A stretch of DNA of 64,000 nucleotides, taken from positions 62,001-126,000 of the forward strand of contig CAWJLG010000006.1 in NCBI GenBank assembly GCA_963843595.1, read 5' to 3'. Shown here in pieces: positions 33,911 through 44,661 of the stretch. Position numbers and translations under genes: made by a program. The DNA comes from CAIWHR01 sp963843595 (GTDB lineage Bacteria > Pseudomonadota > Gammaproteobacteria > Burkholderiales > Casimicrobiaceae). Each line of letters opens with the position of its first letter. The stretch's first letter is position 1. The notes below the pieces were generated by a model. It searched no databases and was not told the DNA's origin. It worked only from the letters and a program-made list of their open reading frames with translations.

Positions 33911-36025
33911 ATGCTCCAACGCTTGGCCCTCGCTTCTTTCCGCCGTCGCACGCTTGTCGCCACGCTCGCGTCGGTGCTCGCATGTCCGGTTGTCCGGGCG
34001 CAGTCCGGACCCGCGGACGCCACCCTCGACCCCGTCGTGGTAACGGCGACGCGCCGCGCGGAGAAGAGTTTCGACGTTCCGGCGTCCGTCGACACGATCG
34101 GCGCGGCCACGATTCACGATGGCCAGCCGATGATCAACCTGTCCGAGACGCTCGTGCGCGTCCCCGGCGTCTACGCGGCGAACCGGAACAACTATGCGCA
34201 GGACCTTCAGATCAGCTCGCGCGGATTTGGCGCGCGCGCGCAGTTCGGCGTGCGCGGTGTGCGGCTCTATCAGGACTACATTCCGGCGACGATGCCCGAC
34301 GGGCAGGGGCAGACGGGCAGCTTCAGCCTGCTGTCGGCGCAGCGAATCGAGGTGCTGCGCGGACCGTTTTCCACGCTGTACGGCAACGCATCGGGCGGGG
34401 TCATCGCGGTGTTCACCGAAGACGCGACCGATGAGCCCGTACTTACGGGCAACGCCAGCGCGGGCAGCTACGGCTCGTGGGTCGCCGGGCTCAAAGCGAC
34501 CGGCACCGCGCGCGGCGTGGGCTACGTCGTCGCGGGCAGTCGCTTCTGGACCGACGGCTATCGCGAACATTCGGCCGCCGAGCGCGATCTCGTCAACGCC
34601 AAGCTGACGTTCTCGCCGGGCGAGGCGACGCGGGTCACGATCATCGGATCCTCGCAATACCAGCCGGACACCCAGGATCCGGGCGGTCTGACGCGGGCGC
34701 AGTGGGAGCAGGATCCGCAGCAGGTCGATCCGTCGGTGATTCAGTACGATGCGCGCAAGACCATCAGTCAGATGCAGGGCGGCATCGCCGTCGAGCACCG
34801 GCTCGCCGATGGCGTCACGATCGCCGCGACGGGCTACGGCGGGCGGCGGAAGGTCCGGCAATACCTGGCGTTCGCCGGCTCGGCGCCGGCGTCCGCCGGC
34901 GGTGTGCCCGACCTCGATCGCGACTATGGCGGCGTCGATGCGCGCGCAGTCTGGGCCACCCGTGCGCTCGATCGGCCTCTGACCGTGACCTTCGGCGCAG
35001 ACTACGACAAGCAGTCCGAAGTGCGCCTCGGCTACGTCAACAACAACGGCGATCTCGGGCCGCTGCGACGCGACGAGAACGACACCGTCGAAAGTACGGA
35101 CGTCTACGTCGAGGCGACGTGGGAAATGCTGTCGGCGCTGTCGCTGACCGCCGGCGTGCGCACGACCGAGGCCCGCTACCGGTCCGATGATCACTATATC
35201 GTCCCCGGCAATCCCGATGACAGCGGGTCGCGCAAGTTCACCAACACGAGCCCCGTGCTCGGCGTCGTGTTCCACGCCGACGATCGCGTCAATCTCTACG
35301 CCAGCTTCGGACGCGGCTTCGAGACACCGACCTTCGCGGAGATGGCCTATCGACCCGGAGGAACGGGGCTCAATTTCGCGCTGGACCCGGCGACCAGCAC
35401 CGCGTTCGAAGCCGGCGTAAAGGCGCGCCTCGGGCGAGCGCAACGGGTGAACTTCGCGGCGTTCGCAATCGATACCGACGACGAGATCGTCGTCGACGCC
35501 GCGACCGGCGGCCGGACCACGTACAAGAACGCCGGCAAGACACGGCGGCGGGGCGTCGAGCTCGCCTGGGATGGCAGCTTCGACGGCGGAATCGCCGCGC
35601 ACGTCGCGTACACGTACCTGCGTGCCGAATTCGCCGATGGCTTCACGACCGGTGTCCCGCCGGCGACCGTGCCCGGCGGCGCCCGGCTCCCGGGCGTCCC
35701 GTCGGTGCAGGCTTACGCCGAGCTCGCGTGGGCACCCGGGGGGCGGCTTGGCTTTTCCGCCGCGCTCGAGGGCCAGTACGTTGCCCAGGTCTACGTCAAC
35801 GATCGCAATACCGATGCCGCTCCGGCCTACGCGATCGCCAACGCGCGTATCGGCTACGCCTTTGCCGTCGAGCGGGCGACGGTACGCACCTATGCTCGGC
35901 TCAACAACATCACGGACCTCAACTACGTCGGCTCGGTGATCGTGGGCGACACCAACGGTCGCTATTTCGAGCCGGCGCCCGGACGCAACTGGATGGCGGG
36001 AATCAATGTCGACGTCGCGCTCTGA
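33911..36025 (+). CDS. TonB-dependent receptor
   Basis: A 704-residue outer-membrane receptor. A signal peptide of about 31 residues ends ACPVVRAQ, then the plug starts LDPVVVTATRRAEKSFDVPASVDTIG (TonB-box-like) and contains DLQISSRGFGARAQFGVRGVRLYQD and IEVLRGPFSTLYGNASGGVI; the barrel ends NWMAGINVDVAL. The FecA/OprC-like plug suggests a metal-chelate substrate, with iron, copper or lanthanide chelates all possible given the neighbours. The last 20 bases overlap the cytochrome b561 gene. Confidence 0.92.
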   Translation: MLQRLALASFRRRTLVATLASVLACPVVRAQSGPADATLDPVVVTATRRAEKSFDVPASVDTIGAATIHDGQPMINLSETLVRVPGVYAANRNNYAQDLQISSRGFGARAQFGVRGVRLYQDYIPATMPDGQGQTGSFSLLSAQRIEVLRGPFSTLYGNASGGVIAVFTEDATDEPVLTGNASAGSYGSWVAGLKATGTARGVGYVVAGSRFWTDGYREHSAAERDLVNAKLTFSPGEATRVTIIGSSQYQPDTQDPGGLTRAQWEQDPQQVDPSVIQYDARKTISQMQGGIAVEHRLADGVTIAATGYGGRRKVRQYLAFAGSAPASAGGVPDLDRDYGGVDARAVWATRALDRPLTVTFGADYDKQSEVRLGYVNNNGDLGPLRRDENDTVESTDVYVEATWEMLSALSLTAGVRTTEARYRSDDHYIVPGNPDDSGSRKFTNTSPVLGVVFHADDRVNLYASFGRGFETPTFAEMAYRPGGTGLNFALDPATSTAFEAGVKARLGRAQRVNFAAFAIDTDDEIVVDAATGGRTTYKNAGKTRRRGVELAWDGSFDGGIAAHVAYTYLRAEFADGFTTGVPPATVPGGARLPGVPSVQAYAELAWAPGGRLGFSAALEGQYVAQVYVNDRNTDAAPAYAIANARIGYAFAVERATVRTYARLNNITDLNYVGSVIVGDTNGRYFEPAPGRNWMAGINVDVAL

Positions 36026-36569
36026 TCGCTACACCGGCGTCGCGATCGCGCTTCACTGGGTGATCGCGGTGCTGGTCGTCGCTCAGATCTTCTGGGGCTG
36101 GTGGATGCAGGACATCCCCAAACAGCCGGTCGGGCCGCGCGTGGACGCGTTCAACCTGCACAAGTCGGTCGGGCTCACGCTGCTCGCGCTGACGCTCGTG
36201 CGCCTGGGCTGGCGCCTCTCGCATCCGCCGCCGCCGCTGCCGCCGCTGCCGGCATGGCATGTCGTGACGGCCAAGGCGACCCACTTGCTGCTGTACGCGC
36301 TGCTGATGGTCCAGCCGCTCGCCGGCTATCTGGGCTCGGTCTGGAGCGGCTATCCGGTCAAGTTCTTCGGGGTGACGCTGCCGGCATGGGGCGTGAAGAA
36401 CGCCGCGCTGAAGGATCTGTGCGGCGAAATCCACCTGTGGGTGGGCATCGTGCTGACCGCGCTGATCGCATTGCACGTGGCGGGCGCATTGACCCACGCG
36501 CTGATTCACCGCAACGGACTCGTCGCCCGGATGGGGCTCGGGCGACCTGGAGCGTCGCACACGGTGTGA
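36006..36569 (+). CDS. Cytochrome b561 family protein
   Basis: A 187-residue four-helix di-haem b membrane protein. Candidate haem ligands are the His in IALHWVIAVLVV, in NLHKSVGLTLL and in the last helices EIHLWVGIVLTALIALHVAGALTHALIH. It passes electrons between quinol and periplasmic partners, and some members reduce superoxide. The start lies inside the TonB receptor gene (20-base overlap), implying co-expression. Converges end to end with the ankyrin gene. Confidence 0.9.
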   Translation: MSTSRSDRYTGVAIALHWVIAVLVVAQIFWGWWMQDIPKQPVGPRVDAFNLHKSVGLTLLALTLVRLGWRLSHPPPPLPPLPAWHVVTAKATHLLLYALLMVQPLAGYLGSVWSGYPVKFFGVTLPAWGVKNAALKDLCGEIHLWVGIVLTALIALHVAGALTHALIHRNGLVARMGLGRPGASHTV

Positions 36570-37265
36570 TCAGCTGCCGGCGGCCGCGCTCTTGGTCGGC
36601 GCGGCCGATTCGATGAGCCGTGCCGCACTCTCCTGCTTCAGGTCGTGCGCGATGTCGGCGGCGGTCTTGCCGCGGTTGTCCTTCAAATCGATGCGCGCGC
36701 CGGATTCGAGCAGCGCCTTGACGGTTTCGGTCTTGCCCTGGCCCGCGGCCCACATCAGTGCGGTCAGATCGTTTTCGTAGACCGCATTGACATCGACGCC
36801 CTTGGCGAGGAGCTGGCGGACGATGTCGGTGTGACCTTCGCCGGCGGCGTAGACCATTGCGCTCTTCTTGAGGCGATCCACCGCCCGTACGTCGGCGCCC
36901 CTCGCAAGGAGCTCCCGCGCGACGTCGGCCTGCCCCACGTACGCGGCAGCCATCAGCGGCGTCACGCCGTTGAGCGCAGCGAGGTTCACATCGGTTCCCG
37001 CCCGCAGCATCGCCTGCGCGATCGGCAAGTCACCTTTCTTGAGCGCGATGACCAGCGCCGTCTCGCCGATCCGGTTGCGCGCGTTCGCGGCCGCACCTTC
37101 CTTCAGCGATCGCTCGACGCCCGCGAGATCGCCGTTGCGCGCAAAGAGCAGGAGCCGGGCGTTGACCGACAGGTCGTCGGTGGCTGCCTGCGCGGGGGGA
37201 GCCGCCAGGGCGAGAACGAACGCCATGACCATCGTGGACAGGGTGAGTGGAAGGGGCAGTGACAT
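36570..37265 (-). CDS. Periplasmic ankyrin-repeat protein
   Basis: A 231-residue protein: signal peptide 1-28 (ending PPAQAA), then about five ankyrin repeats (GETALVIALKKGDLPIAQAMLRAGTDVN, GVTPLMAAAYVGQADVARELLARGADV, and so on), ending in an Ala/Ser/Lys tail. Such exported ankyrin proteins are seen beside oxidative-stress and cytochrome genes and act as binding scaffolds. ATG 37265 precedes the signal peptide; earlier in-frame codons overlap the promoter region of the divergent PQQ dehydrogenase. Confidence 0.87.
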   Translation of the reverse strand: MSLPLPLTLSTMVMAFVLALAAPPAQAATDDLSVNARLLLFARNGDLAGVERSLKEGAAANARNRIGETALVIALKKGDLPIAQAMLRAGTDVNLAALNGVTPLMAAAYVGQADVARELLARGADVRAVDRLKKSAMVYAAGEGHTDIVRQLLAKGVDVNAVYENDLTALMWAAGQGKTETVKALLESGARIDLKDNRGKTAADIAHDLKQESAARLIESAAPTKSAAAGS

Positions 37266-37289
37266 CGAATCCTCCGTGACGTCGGGCGT

Positions 37290-37306
37290 ATGGTGCGTTG
37301 CACCAT
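37290..37306. promoter_or_regulatory. Inverted repeat in the ankyrin / PQQ dehydrogenase intergenic region
   Basis: ATGGTGC-GTT-GCACCAT is a perfect 7-base-arm inverted repeat. It lies 11 bases upstream of the -35 of the PQQ dehydrogenase promoter and 24 bases upstream of the divergent ankyrin start. The position suits a dimeric regulator acting on both genes; the regulator is not identified. Confidence 0.5.
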
Positions 37307-37317
37307 GAACAACCACG

Positions 37318-37346
37318 TTGCAATTGCGGCCGGTTGAGAATATAAC
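37318..37346 (+). promoter_or_regulatory. Sigma-70-like promoter of the PQQ dehydrogenase
   Basis: TTGCAA (37318-37323) and TATAAC (37341-37346) with a 17-base spacer, inside the AT-richest part of the gap. It leaves a leader of about 85 bases before the ATG at 37438. Confidence 0.65.
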
Positions 37347-37437
37347 GCATTCCTGCACCGAACCGGCCTGACCTGCTGGCCAATCGGGTCGGCGTCGCAG
37401 CGCAGGAATCGAAAACTCGAATATTCACGGAGGTTGC

Positions 37438-39165
37438 ATGCGAAATCGGAGCGCGATGGCCGGATGGATCGCCGTTTCCGCGGCGTGGTTGGGACTGGCG
37501 ACGGCGGTCGGCGCCCAGGAAATTTCGGGCGGCGCGACAACGTCGGCGAAGGCGATGGCGAAGCCGCCGGCCTCCGTGACACAGGCTATGCTCGATGCTG
37601 CTGCGAACGACGCCAAGAACTGGATCCACTCGAACGGCAGCTACGCGCAGACGCGCTACTACCCCGGTGCGCAGATCAATGCCGCCAACGTCGGCAAGCT
37701 GAAGCCGGCATTCGTGTTCCAGACGGCGGTGCTGGAGTCGATGGAAACCGCGCCGATCGTCGTCGACGGCGTGATGTTCCTCACCACCTCGTTCAACCAC
37801 GTGTACGCGATCGACGCGGTGACGGGTGAGGAGTACTGGCACTACAAGCACAAGCTGGGGCCGATCGTCACCGTCTGTTGCGGCAACAACAACCGCGGCG
37901 TCGCGATCGAGGGCGGCAAGCTGTTCATGGGCACGATCGACGCCAAGCTCGTCGCGCTCGACGCCAAGACCGGCAAGCTGCTGTGGGAGACGCAGATCGC
38001 CGACCCCGAGAAGGGCTACTCGGAGACGATGGCGCCGACGGTGATCGACGGCAAGGTGCTGATCGGCACCAACGGCGGCGAATACGGCGTGCGCGGCTTC
38101 GTCAAGGCGTTCAACGCCGCGGACGGCAAGCTGCTGTGGACGTTCTACACGATTCCCGAGAAGGGGCACGAAGGCGTGTGGGCCGAGAACGATGCGACCG
38201 GCCGCAACATGCATCGCGACATCGCCGCGGAGAAGAAGATGCTCGCCGACAAGGGCAGCGACTTCTATCAGACCCTCGGTGGCGGCGTGTGGATGACGCC
38301 GGCGGTCGACACCAAGACGCGCACCGTGTTCTTCGTCGTCGGCAATCCGTCGCCTGACCTGTATGGTGCGATCCGCCCGGGCGACAACCTGTACACCGAC
38401 TCGATGGTCGCCATCGACCTCGACAAGGGCACGTACAAGTGGCACTACCAGTACATCGCGCACGACGTGTGGGACCTCGACGCGGTGAGCCCGCCGATCC
38501 TGACGCAGGCGAAGGACGGGTCGGGCAAGGTGGTCGACGTCGTCATCCACGGCGGCAAGACCGGGCAAATCTACGTGCACGACCGCAACACCGGCAAGCT
38601 CATCCGGTTCTCGGAGGCGATGATCCCGCAGGAGAACATGTGGGTGCTCCCGACCAAGGAGGGCGCGCGGATGCTGCCCGGTGCCAACGGCGGCGTCGAA
38701 TGGTCGCCGATGGCGGTCAACCCGAAGCTGCGGCTCGCCTATGCCGCCAACCTGCACCAGCCGATGACCTACCACGTCGAAGAGTCGCCGTATCCGGGCG
38801 GCAAGCTGTGGCTGGGCGGCGCGTTCAAGACGATCCCGAGCGAGGAGCAGTGGGGCCGTCTGGTCGCCGTCAACCTCGACACGGGCAAGGTCGCCTGGGG
38901 CGCGAAGACGCCGCAGCCGCTGATCGGCGGCGTGCTGGCCACCGCGGGCGACATCGTGTTCAACGGCGAAGCCAACGGCTGGTTCAAGGCGTTCGACGCC
39001 AAGACGGGCAAGGAACTGTGGAAGTACAACTGCGGCGCGGGCGTGAACGCGCCGGCGGTGTCGTACATGGTCGGCGGCAAGCAGTACGTCGCGGTGGCCG
39101 CGGGCGGCAACAATCAGATCGACGCCAAGCGCGGCAACAGCGTGTTCGTGTTTGCGATGCCGTAG
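37438..39165 (+). CDS. PQQ-dependent alcohol dehydrogenase, lanthanide-type signature
   Basis: A 575-residue secreted quinoprotein (signal peptide 1-26) with eight propeller blades. The vicinal disulfide pair is C147-C148 in VTVCCGNNN, and the metal-ligand Asn is N303 in GNPSP. The catalytic Asp is D346 in HDVWDLDAVSPP, and D348 follows two residues later. Calcium enzymes (MxaF) have Ala, Ser or Thr at that +2 position, whereas XoxF, ExaF and PedH have Asp, which binds lanthanides; this enzyme has Asp. No haem domain is attached, so electrons should go to a separate cytochrome, probably the c-type encoded next. The substrate (methanol, ethanol or larger alcohol) cannot be set. Confidence 0.92.
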   Translation: MRNRSAMAGWIAVSAAWLGLATAVGAQEISGGATTSAKAMAKPPASVTQAMLDAAANDAKNWIHSNGSYAQTRYYPGAQINAANVGKLKPAFVFQTAVLESMETAPIVVDGVMFLTTSFNHVYAIDAVTGEEYWHYKHKLGPIVTVCCGNNNRGVAIEGGKLFMGTIDAKLVALDAKTGKLLWETQIADPEKGYSETMAPTVIDGKVLIGTNGGEYGVRGFVKAFNAADGKLLWTFYTIPEKGHEGVWAENDATGRNMHRDIAAEKKMLADKGSDFYQTLGGGVWMTPAVDTKTRTVFFVVGNPSPDLYGAIRPGDNLYTDSMVAIDLDKGTYKWHYQYIAHDVWDLDAVSPPILTQAKDGSGKVVDVVIHGGKTGQIYVHDRNTGKLIRFSEAMIPQENMWVLPTKEGARMLPGANGGVEWSPMAVNPKLRLAYAANLHQPMTYHVEESPYPGGKLWLGGAFKTIPSEEQWGRLVAVNLDTGKVAWGAKTPQPLIGGVLATAGDIVFNGEANGWFKAFDAKTGKELWKYNCGAGVNAPAVSYMVGGKQYVAVAAGGNNQIDAKRGNSVFVFAMP

Positions 39166-39182
39166 CCTCGTACCTGCGCAGG

Positions 39183-39213
39183 ACGGCCACCCCGTGGGCG
39201 GGGTGGCCGTTTT
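39183..39213 (+). terminator. Rho-independent terminator after the PQQ dehydrogenase
   Basis: A perfect 12-base stem (ACGGCCACCCCG / CGGGGTGGCCGT) with a TGGG loop, followed by T residues to 39213. It starts 17 bases after the dehydrogenase stop, so the cytochrome c gene downstream needs read-through or its own promoter. Confidence 0.88.
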
Positions 39214-39268
39214 CATTCATCCTGCCCCCTGCCGAATGCGATTCCTGCTCCGCTTCGTTCTCCAACTC

Positions 39269-39859
39269 ATGTCCCGAACCTCGATGCTCCAGCTGGCTGG
39301 TGTCGTTGTCCTGTTTTCGATCGCCCTTGCCCCGGCTTTCGGGCAGGGCGACGCGGCGATCAGGCAGAAAGCCGAGACCTGCTTCGCCTGCCACGGTCCC
39401 AACGGCAACCCGTCCAATCCCGACTACCCGATGCTGGCGGGCCAGACGTGGCGCTACATCTACATCCAGCTCAAGGATTTCAAGGAGGGCCGGCGCACCG
39501 ACCCGGTGATGTCGCCGATGGCGGCCGACCTGTCGCGCGACGACATGATCGCGCTGGGCAACTACTTCGCCGCGCAGAAGCCGCAGCCGATACCGTTCAA
39601 GGCGGAATCGGCAAAGGTCGAGGCCGGCAAGAAGGTCTCCGATGCCGTGCTCTGCCCGATGTGTCACCTGGGCGGATTCGGCGGGCAGAACGAGATTCCG
39701 CGCGTCGCCGGCCAGCATCCGCAGTACGTGAAGAAGCAGCTGCAGGACTTCAAGGCGAAGCGTCGCACCAACGACGCCGGCAACATGACGAGTGTCGCGG
39801 GCACACTGTCCGACGCGGACATCGACAATCTCGCGCAGTACATCTCGACGCTGAACTAG
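39269..39859 (+). CDS. Di-haem cytochrome c (c4-type)
   Basis: A 196-residue protein with a signal peptide (ending APAFG) and two haem c sites, CFACH and CPMCH, each in a domain of about 85 residues, as in cytochrome c4. Met ligands are likely in DPVMSPMA and the second domain's GNMTS. A start at 39236 would add 11 residues and is possible. It is the natural electron acceptor candidate for the PQQ dehydrogenase upstream, or a donor to a terminal oxidase. Confidence 0.88.
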   Translation: MSRTSMLQLAGVVVLFSIALAPAFGQGDAAIRQKAETCFACHGPNGNPSNPDYPMLAGQTWRYIYIQLKDFKEGRRTDPVMSPMAADLSRDDMIALGNYFAAQKPQPIPFKAESAKVEAGKKVSDAVLCPMCHLGGFGGQNEIPRVAGQHPQYVKKQLQDFKAKRRTNDAGNMTSVAGTLSDADIDNLAQYISTLN

Positions 39860-39933
39860 GGCCGCCGGCGCGTGGCACGGCGGATTGTGCGGCGCAGCGT
39901 CCGCGCTTCACCCGCGCGAGCCTGCCTGTCGAA

Positions 39934-39962
39934 TTGCTGTCGCATCGCGCCCGGATTATGAT
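39934..39962 (+). promoter_or_regulatory. Sigma-70-like promoter of the cox cluster
   Basis: TTGCTG (39934-39939) and TATGAT (39957-39962) with a 17-base spacer, in the 160-base gap upstream of coxS. The start codon is about 58 bases downstream of the -10, with GGAGG at 40011-40015. Confidence 0.62.
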
Positions 39963-40019
39963 GCCCGTCCCGTACGCACGACATCTCATCAAGGCGGCGT
40001 TCCCCCCGGAGGAGGTTCC

Positions 40020-40493
40020 ATGGCAGTTTCCATTGCGCTGACCGTGAACGGCAAGGCCGTCACCGCGGATATCGATCCACGCACGTTGCTCGTCGAATTC
40101 CTGCGCACGCGGCTCGGCTTGACCGGCACCCACGTCGGCTGCGACACCGGCCAGTGCGGCGCCTGCACCGTTCACGTCAACGGGGAGGCCGTCAAATCGT
40201 GCACCGTCCTCGCCGTTCAGGCGCAGGGCGCGGCGGTGACGACCATCGAAGGGCTGGCGGCCGCCGACGGAACGATGCATCCGATGCAGGCTGCGTTCAA
40301 GGAGTGCCACGGCCTGCAATGCGGATTCTGCACGCCCGGCATGGTGATGAGCGCGATCGACCTGGTCGAGCGCCACCCGAAGGCTTCCGAGCAGACGATC
40401 CGCGAGGAGCTGGAGGGCAACCTGTGCCGTTGCACGGGCTACCACAACATCGTCAAGGCGGTGCAGCTGGGCGCTGCCGCCATGGGCAAATAG
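40020..40493 (+). CDS. coxS: CO-dehydrogenase-like small subunit, [2Fe-2S] (form II)
   Basis: A 157-residue molybdenum-hydroxylase iron-sulfur subunit. The plant-type [2Fe-2S] motif CDTGQCGACTVHVNG lies near residues 40-55; the second cluster is held by CGFCTPG and CRCTG near the C-terminus. It passes electrons from the Mo site to FAD. ATG 40020 has GGAGG upstream. First gene of an S-L-M-ordered cluster, the order usual for form II enzymes. Confidence 0.93.
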   Translation: MAVSIALTVNGKAVTADIDPRTLLVEFLRTRLGLTGTHVGCDTGQCGACTVHVNGEAVKSCTVLAVQAQGAAVTTIEGLAAADGTMHPMQAAFKECHGLQCGFCTPGMVMSAIDLVERHPKASEQTIREELEGNLCRCTGYHNIVKAVQLGAAAMGK

Positions 40494-40502
40494 GAGACTG
40501 CG

Positions 40503-42872
<2,370 letters not shown>

Positions 42873-42883
42873 GAGAACGCACG

Positions 42884-43675
42884 ATGTACGCATTCGAACT
42901 CACCCGCGCCAAGACGGTCGCCGAGGCCGTGGCCGCCCTCGCCACGACCGGCGGCAAGGCGCTCGCCGGCGGCCAGAGCCTCGTCGGCGCGATGAAGCTG
43001 CGCCTCGCACAACCCGGTACGCTGATCGACCTCTCCGGCATTCCCGAGCTCAAGGGCATCAAGAAGGAGGGCGATGCGGTCGTGATCGGCGCGATGACGC
43101 GCCACGCCGAGGTCGCGGGCTCGGCCGTCGTGAAGGGCGCGATTCCCGCGCTGGCGGCGCTCGCGCAGGGCATCGGTGATCGCCAGGTCCGCAACATGGG
43201 AACGCTCGGCGGTTCGCTCGCCAACAACGACCCGGCCGCCTGCTATCCGGCCGCCGTGCTGGCACTGGGCGCCACGGTGATCACGAACAAGCGCCGGATC
43301 GCCGCCGATGATTTCTTCAAGGGCATGTACGAGACCGCACTCGCGGCCGACGAAATCATCACCGCGGTGAGCTTTCCCGTGCCCCGGAAGGCCGCCTACG
43401 CCAAGTTCGCCAATCCGGCTTCACGTTTTGCGCTCGTTGGCGTGTTCGTCGCGCAGACGGGCAACGGCGTACGGGTCGCGGTGACCGGCGCCGCGCCCGC
43501 GGTATTTCGCGCGAAGGCGCTGGAGGACGCACTCGGCAGGAGCTTCACCGCCGACGCGGCGAAGGGGGTGAAGCTCCCCGCGGCGGGCCTCAACGCCGAC
43601 CTGCACGCGTCACCCGAGTACCGCGCGCACCTCGTTTCGGTCATGGCTGCGCGAGCGGTCGCAGCCTCCGGCTGA
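42884..43675 (+). CDS. coxM: CO-dehydrogenase-like medium subunit, FAD-binding
   Basis: A 263-residue FAD subunit of the same complex: AGGQSLVGAMKLRLAQPGTLIDLSGIPEL at the N-terminus (first FAD loop) and RNMGTLGGSLANNDPAACYPAAVLALGA (second FAD loop). It forms the electron exit to quinone. Eleven bases follow the coxL stop. A hairpin with a T-run comes right after this gene. Confidence 0.93.
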   Translation: MYAFELTRAKTVAEAVAALATTGGKALAGGQSLVGAMKLRLAQPGTLIDLSGIPELKGIKKEGDAVVIGAMTRHAEVAGSAVVKGAIPALAALAQGIGDRQVRNMGTLGGSLANNDPAACYPAAVLALGATVITNKRRIAADDFFKGMYETALAADEIITAVSFPVPRKAAYAKFANPASRFALVGVFVAQTGNGVRVAVTGAAPAVFRAKALEDALGRSFTADAAKGVKLPAAGLNADLHASPEYRAHLVSVMAARAVAASG

Positions 43676-43697
43676 TCCACGGTTATTGCTATGCTTC

Positions 43698-43732
43698 GGG
43701 GGGCGCCCTCGGCGGCGCCGCCCGATTTTTTT
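43698..43732 (+). terminator. Terminator-like hairpin between coxM and coxD
   Basis: GGGGGGCGCC (43698-43707) pairs, with one mismatch, with GGCGCCGCCC (43714-43723), followed by seven T residues (43726-43732). It lies 11 bases before the coxD ATG, so it could end or attenuate the coxSLM message before the maturation genes. Confidence 0.7.
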
Positions 43733-43743
43733 CGCCCTCGCCA

Positions 43744-44661
43744 ATGACCGCATCCCAGCTGCCCACCTCCGTCGACGCCGTCCTCGCGCTGCTCGACCGT
43801 CACGACTACGTCGCCGACCGCCGGCTCGCGACCAGCGTCTTTCTCGCGCTCAAGATGGGACGGCCGCTGTTCCTCGAAGGCGAAGCCGGTGTCGGCAAGA
43901 CCGAAATCGCGAAGGTGCTCGCCGCAGCGCTCGGTAAGAATCTCGTCCGGCTGCAATGCTACGAGGGTCTCGACATCTCGTCGGCGGTCTACGAGTGGAA
44001 CTACCCGCGGCAGATGATCGAGATCCGGCTTGCCGAGTCGAGCGGGCACACCGATCGCGAGCAGCTCGCCCACGACATCTTCACGACCCGCTTCCTCCTG
44101 AAGCGCCCGCTGCTGGAGGCGATTTCCCCGCACGACGGCGTGGCGCCGGTGCTCCTGATCGACGAGCTCGACCGCACCGACGAGCCGTTCGAGGCCTATC
44201 TGCTCGAAGTTCTCGCCGAGTATCAGGTGACGATTCCCGAGCTTGGGGCCGTGCGCGCCGCGACGCCGCCGGTCGTCGTCATCACGTCCAACCGCACGCG
44301 CGAGATCCACGACGCGATCAAGCGCCGCTGCCTCTACCACTGGGTCGGCTATCCGGATGCGCTGCGCGAGCTCGCGATCGTGCGCCGCAAGTGTCCGCAA
44401 GCGCCGGAGTCGCTGGCGCGCGAGATCGTCGCATTCACGCAGCGGCTTCGGGCGATGGATCTGTTCAAGGCGCCGGGCATCGCGGAGACGCTCGACTGGG
44501 CCGAGGCGCTCATCTCGCTCGACCGCGTCGCGCTCGACCCGCAGACCGTCGCCGACACCGCCGGCGTGCTGCTGAAGTATCAGGACGACATCGGCGCGCT
44601 CGGCCCGGACGTCGCCGCCCGGCTCGTCGCCGAGGTGCAGGCCGAGGGCATCCGGCTGTGA
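43744..44661 (+). CDS. coxD: MoxR-type AAA+ ATPase CoxD
   Basis: A 305-residue MoxR-family ATPase. Walker A is FLEGEAGVGKTE and Walker B VLLIDELDR; ITSNRTREIHDAIKRRCLYHW carries sensor 1 and the arginine finger. In Cox systems CoxD with the VWA protein CoxE remodels the immature active site. Ends in a GTGA overlap with coxE. Confidence 0.9.
   Translation: MTASQLPTSVDAVLALLDRHDYVADRRLATSVFLALKMGRPLFLEGEAGVGKTEIAKVLAAALGKNLVRLQCYEGLDISSAVYEWNYPRQMIEIRLAESSGHTDREQLAHDIFTTRFLLKRPLLEAISPHDGVAPVLLIDELDRTDEPFEAYLLEVLAEYQVTIPELGAVRAATPPVVVITSNRTREIHDAIKRRCLYHWVGYPDALRELAIVRRKCPQAPESLAREIVAFTQRLRAMDLFKAPGIAETLDWAEALISLDRVALDPQTVADTAGVLLKYQDDIGALGPDVAARLVAEVQAEGIRL

Noticed and set aside
36561..36575. 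TGATCA at the junction of the b561 and ankyrin genes as a regulatory palindrome
   Set aside because: It is simply two facing TGA stop codons of convergent genes placed back to back.
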